Positions 42,832 to 47,939 of a stretch of 47,939 nt of DNA are shown piece after piece (positions within the stretch are counted from its first letter, which is position 1; each line of letters opens with the position of its first letter). The notes below the pieces were generated by a model. The model saw only the letters and a program-made list of their open reading frames with translations, searched no databases and was not told where the DNA came from. The position numbers and the translations under genes were made by a program. Source of the DNA: Aeromonas lacus (GTDB taxonomy: Bacteria; Pseudomonadota; Gammaproteobacteria; Enterobacterales; Aeromonadaceae). The stretch spans positions 1 through 47,939 of the forward strand of contig NZ_JRGM01000016.1 in the NCBI RefSeq assembly GCF_000764665.1. Direction: 5' to 3'.

Positions 42832-44098
42832 GGGGACCACCGCCCACCCGGCAGAGGCGCACCGCCAACGGTTCGCCCTGCTGGTGCTGGTGATCCTGAT
42901 TGGCCTGAACCTGCGCCCCTTTCTCACCGCCATTGGCCCGCTGGCCCAAGCCATTGACCAGCGTCTGGCGCTGGGGATGGATACCCTCGCCTGGATCACC
43001 CTGCTGCCACTGTGGCTGATCGGGATTGGCGTGCTGCTCACCCCGAGTCTGCGCAGCCTTGCCAGTGCCACCACCCTGCTGGGGCTGGCTCTGCTGCTGC
43101 TCGCGGCGGGCAGTGCCCTGCGTTTTGATGCCCAGAGCGGAACCCTGCTGATCACCACCGCTGCCCTCTGCGGCCTGGGCTCGGCGCTGGTGCAGGGAGT
43201 GCTGCCCGCCCTTATCAAGCAGCACTTTGCCCGCAAGGTGCCGCAAGTGATGGGGATCTTCTCTGCCTGCATGATGGGGGGCGGTGCGCTCGGCGCCAGC
43301 CTCACGCCACGGCTGGCAGCGAGCCTCGACTGGTCGCAGGCACTGGCGCTCTGGAGCCTGCCGCTGCTGCTGGCCCTTGGCTGGCTGGGGTGGAAAGTAC
43401 GCCTGCCAAGCACCGCGGCGGTCGCCATTCCCGACGGCGAGCAGCGGATGATCACCCTGCCCCGCAGCTGGTTGCTGATCGTCTGCTTTGGCATCATCAA
43501 TAGCGGCTACGGCATCGTAGTGGCCTGGCTGGCCCCCGCCTATATGGCGAATGGGTGGAACGCTGCGCAGGCAGGCGAGCTGGTCGCCTGGCTGGCACTG
43601 GCGCAGACCGCCAGCGGCCTCGGCTTGCCGCTGCTGGCCGCCCGCAGTCTGGATCGGCGGCCGTGGATGGGGCTTGCCATCGCCATGCAGCTGGCGGGAT
43701 TTGGCGGCCTCTGGCTGGCGCCAGCCAGTGCCCCGATTCTCTGGTGCATGCTGTGCGGTGCTGGTCTTGGCGGCAGCTTTTCCCTCATCATGGTCATTGC
43801 GCTCGATCACCTGGCCGACCCGCGCCGCGCCGGCACCCTGAGTGCCCTGATGCAGGGGTTCGGCTTTATGCTGGCCGCCACCGGCCCCTGGGTCGCCGCC
43901 CGCCTCTATCACCTGTTCGGCGACTTCGCCGCCGCCTGGCAGTGGCAGCTGGGGGGCTTGCTGCTGATGAGCCTGCTGGTGCTGCGCCTCGACCCGCGCC
44001 ACTACCCTCGCGTCATGCGGTTACCGACCGCCTGCGAGCAGCCCCTTTCGGCGCCCCTCCCGGCCAGCGCTGCAGCCCAAAGCAACACACCGGCCTGA
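42824..44098 (+). CDS. CynX/NimT-family MFS transporter
   Basis: This 424-residue major facilitator of the cyanate/nitroimidazole transporter-like family has the diagnostic start LVLVILIGLNLRPFLTAIGP (N-L-R-P motif in helix 1) and about twelve membrane segments. GLGSALVQGVLPALIKQHFA and GVFSACMMGGGALGASLTPRL-like segments also fit. With the upstream deaminase it probably forms a two-gene unit that imports or exports a nitrogen compound (inference). The final 25 residues are Ala/Pro-rich. The last codons and the TGA stop lie within a perfect hairpin. Confidence 0.88.
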   Translation: MSKGTTAHPAEAHRQRFALLVLVILIGLNLRPFLTAIGPLAQAIDQRLALGMDTLAWITLLPLWLIGIGVLLTPSLRSLASATTLLGLALLLLAAGSALRFDAQSGTLLITTAALCGLGSALVQGVLPALIKQHFARKVPQVMGIFSACMMGGGALGASLTPRLAASLDWSQALALWSLPLLLALGWLGWKVRLPSTAAVAIPDGEQRMITLPRSWLLIVCFGIINSGYGIVVAWLAPAYMANGWNAAQAGELVAWLALAQTASGLGLPLLAARSLDRRPWMGLAIAMQLAGFGGLWLAPASAPILWCMLCGAGLGGSFSLIMVIALDHLADPRRAGTLSALMQGFGFMLAATGPWVAARLYHLFGDFAAAWQWQLGGLLLMSLLVLRLDPRHYPRVMRLPTACEQPLSAPLPASAAAQSNTPA

Positions 44099-44110
44099 GG
44101 CCGGTGTGTT
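44084..44110 (+). terminator. Hairpin holding the stop codon of the CynX-like gene in its loop
   Basis: AACACACCGGCC (44084-44095) and GGCCGGTGTGTT (44099-44110) form a perfect 12-bp stem. The loop is TGA, the stop codon itself. No T-run follows (GGAGATAATAG), so it is not a standard Rho-independent terminator; it may stop RNase decay or act with Rho. Confidence 0.6.
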
Positions 44111-44180
44111 GGAGATAATAGTGTTGGGGATAACCGTATTGGGGATGACAAGGTAGGCTGACGCCACTCAGGGGAGCAAC

Positions 44181-45215
44181 TCAGCGCCCCTTTTTCTGCC
44201 GTCCGCTGTTAGCGGTGCGCGGCTTGCCTGCGGCCGGTTTGCCACCCTTGCCGGGAGCCCCTTTGCCTGCACTGCCCTTGCCAGCGCCGCCCTTGTTGGC
44301 AGCACCTTTGCCCGCGCCACCCTTGCCCACCGGCAGCTTCTTCTCGAAGGCTTCCGGGCCCGGCACATTGGGACGCCCGCCAATCTCGTGATCATCATCG
44401 CGGCGCGGCTTCTTGCCCTGCCCCGGCTTGGCGCTTGGCGCCGCAGGGGCCTTGGCCGCCTTCGGTTTGTCGCCTTTGGCCGGTTTCACCTCGGAGGAGG
44501 AGTCCTCAATCAGCTTGAACAGATCGATCAGCTCATCGTCGGTGAGATCGCGCCACTCGCCCACCGGCAGCCCCTTGAGGCTGACGTTCATGATGCGGAT
44601 GCGCTCGAGCTTGGTCACTTCAAAACCGAAGTGCTCGCACATACGGCGGATCTGGCGGTTAAGCCCCTGCACTAGCGTGATGCGAAAGACGAACGGCGCC
44701 TCTTTCTTCACCTTGCACTTCTTGGTCACAGTACCGAGGATCGGCACCCCGGCCGCCATGCCGCGCACAAACTCGTCGGTCACCGGCTTGTCGACGGTCA
44801 CCAGATACTCTTTCTCGTGATCGTTGCCCGCCCGCAGGATCTTGTTGACCAGATCGCCGTGGTTGGTGAGGAAAATCAGCCCCTGCGAATCCTTGTCGAG
44901 ACGCCCGATGGGGAAGACCCGGGTGCTGTGGTTGACGAAATCGACGATGTTGTCCTTCTCGCCCGCCTCTGTGGTACTGACGATGCCCACCGGCTTGTTG
45001 AGGGCGATCAGCACCAGACTGTCCGCCTCGCGCGGCTCGATCACCTGACCATTGACCTTGACCAGATCGCCAACCTGCACCTGATCGCCAATCCCGGCCC
45101 GCTTGCCGTTGATAAAGACGTGGCCCTGCTCGATAAAGCGGTCGGCCTCGCGGCGCGAGCAGATGCCGCTCTCGCTGATGTATTTGTTCAGGCGCATGGA
45201 TTCGTTAGCCAGCAT
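44181..45215 (-). CDS. rluF: 23S rRNA pseudouridine(2604) synthase RluF with long Gly/Lys tail
   Basis: RluF makes pseudouridine at position 2604 of 23S rRNA (and tRNA-Tyr position 35 in E. coli). The 344-residue protein has an N-terminal S4 domain ([20 protein letters not shown]), the catalytic motif [20 protein letters not shown] (catalytic Asp in GRLDKDS) and [15 protein letters not shown]. The first 250 residues are nearly identical to E. coli RluF (290 aa). The rest is a Lys/Ala/Pro-rich linker and then a run of [12 protein letters not shown] repeats ending in SGRQKKGR. This tail is about 55 residues longer than in E. coli. The ATG at 45215 begins [12 protein letters not shown]. Confidence 0.94.
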   Translation of the reverse strand: MLANESMRLNKYISESGICSRREADRFIEQGHVFINGKRAGIGDQVQVGDLVKVNGQVIEPREADSLVLIALNKPVGIVSTTEAGEKDNIVDFVNHSTRVFPIGRLDKDSQGLIFLTNHGDLVNKILRAGNDHEKEYLVTVDKPVTDEFVRGMAAGVPILGTVTKKCKVKKEAPFVFRITLVQGLNRQIRRMCEHFGFEVTKLERIRIMNVSLKGLPVGEWRDLTDDELIDLFKLIEDSSSEVKPAKGDKPKAAKAPAAPSAKPGQGKKPRRDDDHEIGGRPNVPGPEAFEKKLPVGKGGAGKGAANKGGAGKGSAGKGAPGKGGKPAAGKPRTANSGRQKKGR

Positions 45216-45649
45216 GAGTCACCTGCCAGAGGGGCTGAACCCCATCCTGTTGTACGGTTGCGTGCGTCGGCCATGCCGGACACATGATCTGCGGCATCAC
45301 CCTCTCCACTACGTCGATTTTTTGCATACGGCTCCAATTTCAACGAGGCCAATGCCGGCCCATCCGGCAAAAAAGTGCGACACATTACCACATCGCCCGC
45401 CACAGCACGCCGGATTATCGCCAACTCCGACGCAGCGGCGACACAATTGCGGGCCAGCTCACAGCGCCAAGCCCCCCATCAGGGGCGATGGGGCAAACGG
45501 GGTTTGCCCGATTTCATAGCCAATAAAAGAGTCAGCAGTGGCGAGACATGGGAGTACCGGAAGAGGCAAACGAGGAAAGCATGCACCCCGACCAGCGGCC
45601 GGGGCCAGCGGTTGATACGCCAACCCAACTCCCCTCTGCCGCGGCGGAG
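45216..45649. other. 434-bp stretch between rluF and the VOC gene
   Basis: No gene that I can defend lies here; the open frames on both strands have no family resemblance. A perfect hairpin GGGCAAAC-GGG-GTTTGCCC (45491-45509) is visible without a clear T-run. The rluF promoter should lie in its left part. Confidence 0.55.
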
Positions 45650-46018
45650 TCAGGGGTAGCGACTTATCTCGATCAGGTTCTGATCCGGGTCGAGAAAGTA
45701 GATGGACTCGATGGCCCCGCAAGCCCCGCTTTTGGTCACCGGCCCCTCGACAATCTCCACCCCGTGGCAGGCCAGCTGAGTCATCACCTGCTCCAGTGGC
45801 CAGCGGGTGATAAGGCAGACGTCCCCCGCCCCCACCTGCGCCCGGTTGCGCGGCTCCTGCCCAAGCAGTTGCAGATTGATCTTCTGGTTGCCAAACCCCA
45901 CCGCCCGGCGCCCCGCACCGAAGGTGATGGCCTCCATATTGAGCACCGAGCTGTAAAACGCCACGGCGCGCTCGATATCACTTACCGTCAATACCAGATG
46001 GTCGATATGGCTGATCAT
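45650..46018 (-). CDS. VOC-superfamily (glyoxalase-fold) protein, GLOD5-like
   Basis: This 122-residue vicinal oxygen chelate protein starts MISHIDHLVLTVSDIERAVA-FYSSVL and has GNQKINLQLLG in the first module. The second module has VCLITRWPLEQVMTQL, VEGPVTKSGACGAIESIYF and the ending DPDQNLIEISRY. The H-I-D-H-L-V-L-T-V start and D-P-D-x-N-L-I-E-I end place it near the glyoxalase-domain-5/virulence VOC group. Metal ligands would be His at position 7 and Glu near the end. The substrate is unknown. Its ATG overlaps the stop of the small upstream frame (ATGA). Confidence 0.87.
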   Translation of the reverse strand: MISHIDHLVLTVSDIERAVAFYSSVLNMEAITFGAGRRAVGFGNQKINLQLLGQEPRNRAQVGAGDVCLITRWPLEQVMTQLACHGVEIVEGPVTKSGACGAIESIYFLDPDQNLIEISRYP

Positions 46019-46245
46019 GATTCCCTCCTGGTGCTGATGCCGGCAAGGCTGCCGGTGGTGATAAACATGCAGCCAGCCAACCCGGCTGTCCGCCTTGCCA
46101 GCTGCATCCCCGCTCGTTTGCCATAGACATCACAGATACAGGAACGCCCCGCTAGCTCCTCCATCATACCGAGCCAAACCACCCGCGACTGTGGTATGGC
46201 GCGCAAAGATGCCCCGACGACTTGGCGGGCTCGATAAATCCCCAT
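46015..46245 (-). CDS. Possible small protein between two overlapping genes
   Basis: A 76-codon frame starts with an ATG that overlaps the upstream stop codon (TGATG at 46245) and ends with a stop that overlaps the next start (ATGA at 46015-46018). The protein (MGIYRARQVVGASLRAIPQS at the start) is basic and has one moderately hydrophobic stretch (TAGLAGCMFITTGSLAG). I recognise no family. The neat overlaps on both sides argue for a gene, but the composition alone does not. Call it uncertain. Confidence 0.35.
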   Translation of the reverse strand: MGIYRARQVVGASLRAIPQSRVVWLGMMEELAGRSCICDVYGKRAGMQLARRTAGLAGCMFITTGSLAGISTRRES

Positions 46246-46712
46246 CAGCGTACTGCGGCACATACCTTGTCCCGCTGGGCCAGCAGGGTCTCATCTTCAC
46301 TATCCATTGCCGCCAGAATCGCCTGATTGCAGGCGCGCTCCGCCAGCTTGGCAGGACTCTGCTTGGCATTCCCAATCTCGGCAATCATCGGCCTGTAGCT
46401 GACGGCGGCCGAACAATACATGGCGCGATATTTGGGCAGTTGCCAACTGCTGTCATCCTGCCGGGTCAGGTCATCGCACAGCTTGTGAAACAGAGCCGAA
46501 GCCTTGACCGTGCACTGGCTAAAGCGACGAACATCCTGCTCGTAGGGACGACAAACGCTCGGCTGCTGGATCTGCCACAGCTGAAAAGAGAACGGGACCG
46601 ACTCCCCCTCATACTGCACCGCAACCGTTTTAAGCTCGGTGCCATAGATATCTGAAATCTGCTGCTGAACCAGATTGAGATAAGCCGAAAAAAGATAGGA
46701 AACCGGATCCAT
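46245..46712 (-). CDS. Uncharacterised Cys-containing protein
   Basis: I do not recognise this 155-residue protein. It begins MDPVSYLFSAYLNLVQQQIS and is mostly helical in appearance, with six cysteines spread along it (in SVCRPYE, SQCTVK, LCDDL, MYCSAA, RACNQA and KVCAAV). No signal peptide or membrane helix is evident, so it should be cytosolic. The ATG at 46712 is chosen because GGAGG lies five bases upstream; a GTG six bases earlier is possible. A well-formed sigma70 promoter is visible upstream. It may be the first gene of a small unit ending with the VOC gene. Confidence 0.72.
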   Translation of the reverse strand: MDPVSYLFSAYLNLVQQQISDIYGTELKTVAVQYEGESVPFSFQLWQIQQPSVCRPYEQDVRRFSQCTVKASALFHKLCDDLTRQDDSSWQLPKYRAMYCSAAVSYRPMIAEIGNAKQSPAKLAERACNQAILAAMDSEDETLLAQRDKVCAAVR

Positions 46713-46744
46713 CACCACCTCCCTGTGGTTGTCACTGCCGGGCT

Positions 46745-46773
46745 TTATTACCGAAAACCGGGGCGATTTTCAA
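46745..46773 (-). promoter_or_regulatory. Sigma70-type promoter for the uncharacterised gene
   Basis: On the minus strand TTGAAA (46768-46773), a 17-base spacer and TAATAA (46745-46750) form a good promoter that points at the ATG at 46712, with a predicted leader of about 25 nt. Confidence 0.58.
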
Positions 46774-46865
46774 ACGAGTAACAGGCGACAACAGCTTACT
46801 GATTTGGCAACAAAAAATAATTACTTTTCACACGCGGTGGAAGCTGGGCCGAGAGTGCTATCCGG

Positions 46866-47360
46866 TCAGTTATATGGACGGGAATGATCCATGGCGATCT
46901 GCAGTTCACGGCCACCAGCAATCTCGCCATGACTGATGCCGCTGGTCAGCCACCAGCTAATAACCAGAAGCAGTCGTTCCGGATCATGGCGCAGACGCCC
47001 TTTCAGGGCACACTCCCAGATGATCAGACGGCGGATACCCAATTTGTCCAGCTCGGCCAGATGACGGGCATCACGCGCACGATTACTGGCGATCTTGGCT
47101 TGCCAGAAGTCGGTTCTGCTCGATGGCAGCTTGAAGAGATGACAATCATGACCATGCCAGAAACAACCATTCACCTCGATCACGGCACAGTAGCGCGCCA
47201 GCCAGAGATCCGGCTTGCCTGGCAAGGCGGTATTGTGCAAGCGATAGCGAAACCCGGCATGATGCAACATGGCGCGCACCCGCTTCTCGGGACGGGTATC
47301 CCGGCTACAAATACCGGCCATCATCTCGCTACGCTTTTGGGGCTTCACGATATCTGTCAC
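46866..47360 (-). CDS. vsr: Very-short-patch mismatch endonuclease Vsr
   Basis: Vsr nicks beside T:G mismatches that arise when 5-methylcytosine deaminates in a methylated site. It is normally paired with a cytosine methyltransferase. The 164-residue protein has RSEMMAGICSRDTRPEKRVR, LPGKPDLWLARYCAVIEVNG (catalytic Asp in PGKPD), CFWHGHDCHLFKLP (zinc and catalytic His/Cys) and RRLIIWECALKG. The start is probably the GTG at 47360, with AAGG about 7 bases upstream; an ATG at 47390 would add 10 residues without a ribosome site. It is divergent from a DNA cytosine methyltransferase, and an SOS-box match lies in front. Confidence 0.92.
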   Translation of the reverse strand: MTDIVKPQKRSEMMAGICSRDTRPEKRVRAMLHHAGFRYRLHNTALPGKPDLWLARYCAVIEVNGCFWHGHDCHLFKLPSSRTDFWQAKIASNRARDARHLAELDKLGIRRLIIWECALKGRLRHDPERLLLVISWWLTSGISHGEIAGGRELQIAMDHSRPYN

Positions 47361-47391
47361 AATGTCGCCTTGCTTGTGAATCAGCACCATT

Positions 47392-47411
47392 TACTGTATA
47401 AACGCACAGTT
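47392..47411. promoter_or_regulatory. LexA (SOS) box in front of vsr
   Basis: TACTGTATAAACGCACAGTT has the invariant CTGT-N8-ACAG arms and matches the gammaproteobacterial SOS box TACTGTATATATATACAGTA at 15 of 20 positions. It lies 2-31 bp upstream of the two possible vsr starts. A TTGATT (47412-47417, minus strand) right behind it could be the vsr -35, so LexA binding would cover the promoter. It is 118 bp from the methyltransferase start. Confidence 0.65.
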
Positions 47412-47528
47412 AATCAACGAGATTTTAGTACTGTCATTGGATATACATCACACAGTTTCGATGCATTCAAAGAGCTTCATAACTACTGACTATCCAGCTC
47501 AAAAATTCATTACCAAGAGAATCAATCA

Positions 47529-47939
47529 ATGAACCACTCTGTTTTTTCTTTTTTTTCAGGCTCCGGTTTTCTGGATCTCGGCTTTGAAAAAGCAGGATTT
47601 AATGTCGTTTTCGTTAATGAACTGAACAAAGATTTTCTCAATGCATACAAATACAGCAGAAAGAAAATGGGTATCCCGGAACCTGAGTTTGGTCATTTTT
47701 TGAACTCCATAGATGACTTTCTCGATGGTCCTTTAAGCTCAGAGCTTAAGACAATGGTAAGTAGTGCAAGAAGCAAGTCAGAGACTGTTGGCTTTATTGG
47801 TGGTCCACCATGCCCAGACTTTTCGGTTGCAGGAAAGAATAAAGGTCACGATGGTGAGAATGGCCGTCTTTCCAAGTCATATGTAGATTTGATTATTAAA
47901 AACAAGCCAGATTGGTTTGTTTTCGAAAATGTCAAAGGC
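47529..47939 (+). CDS. DNA (cytosine-5-)-methyltransferase, N-terminal part (cut by window edge)
   Basis: The first 137 codons of a C5-cytosine methyltransferase are present and still open at the window end. Motif I is SFFSGSGFLDLGFEKAGF (SAM binding, residues 7-24). Motif IV is GFIGGPPCPDFSVAG with catalytic Cys95. The ENV of motif VI is at residues 133-135. The stretch between motifs I and IV is longer than in small enzymes. Target recognition lies beyond the window. The coding text is clearly more AT-rich than the rest of the window, which suggests recent acquisition. vsr is its divergent partner. Confidence 0.93.
   Translation, partial: MNHSVFSFFSGSGFLDLGFEKAGFNVVFVNELNKDFLNAYKYSRKKMGIPEPEFGHFLNSIDDFLDGPLSSELKTMVSSARSKSETVGFIGGPPCPDFSVAGKNKGHDGENGRLSKSYVDLIIKNKPDWFVFENVKG

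Noticed and set aside
42761..44002. A 413-codon minus-strand frame over the CynX-like gene
   Set aside because: The Gln/Gly/Ala-rich product has no domain features, while the plus strand encodes a clear MFS transporter.

Overview
The window looks like chromosomal DNA of an Aeromonas species or a close gammaproteobacterial relative. The GC content is high. Gene orders such as uvrY-uvrC-pgsA-tRNA-Gly and comEC-msbA-lpxK-ycaR-kdsB match the enterobacterial arrangement. Core proteins (RluF, GlpK, UvrY, MsbA) read like close E. coli homologues. The genus call is inference from gene content, because no search was possible.

Layout. Positions 1-16 are the 5' end of a tRNA-Gly gene that runs off the left edge, with a strong stable-RNA promoter behind it. 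197-3601 is pgsA, uvrC and uvrY (lipid synthesis, excision repair, BarA/UvrY regulator). 3814-10235 is the lipid A/LPS block kdsB, Trm112-like ycaR, lpxK and msbA, followed by comEC. 10263-11272 is a tandem pair of DUF2062 membrane genes. 11350-15836 holds aspC, an unassigned winged-helix/possible Toprim protein, hdfR, maoP and ecotin. 16056-24135 is a compact glycerol-3-phosphate regulon: glpQ, glpD, glpR and glpT on the minus strand, and glpF-glpK divergent on the plus strand. 24333-26309 is a chemoreceptor. 26490-31601 is an accessory stretch with a small membrane protein, a YafC-like LysR, three small enzymes or unknowns, dkgB and an MFS exporter.

31699-39710 is the most interesting block. 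Cytochrome bd oxidase genes cydA-cydB-cydX are followed, with no convincing terminator, by five genes whose ends all overlap: a secreted metallo-beta-lactamase-fold hydrolase, an HvfA-like Cys-motif peptide precursor, a DUF692 enzyme (HvfB), a DUF2063 partner (HvfC) and a DoxX-family membrane protein (HvfX). This has the layout of a copper-binding RiPP pathway, with an extra hydrolase in first position. A MocR-type regulator diverges from cydA, and three copies of a short CACCTATAACAG-like element lie between them.

39781-45215 holds a DUF533 protein, an acyl-CoA thioesterase, a YbaM-like small protein, a LysR/deaminase/CynX-like transporter group and rluF. 45650-46712 holds a glyoxalase-fold protein and two poorly known small genes. 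The right edge (46866-47939) enters a likely acquired DNA-modification locus: a vsr mismatch endonuclease divergent from the start of a more AT-rich DNA cytosine methyltransferase, with a strong LexA/SOS-box match in front of vsr.
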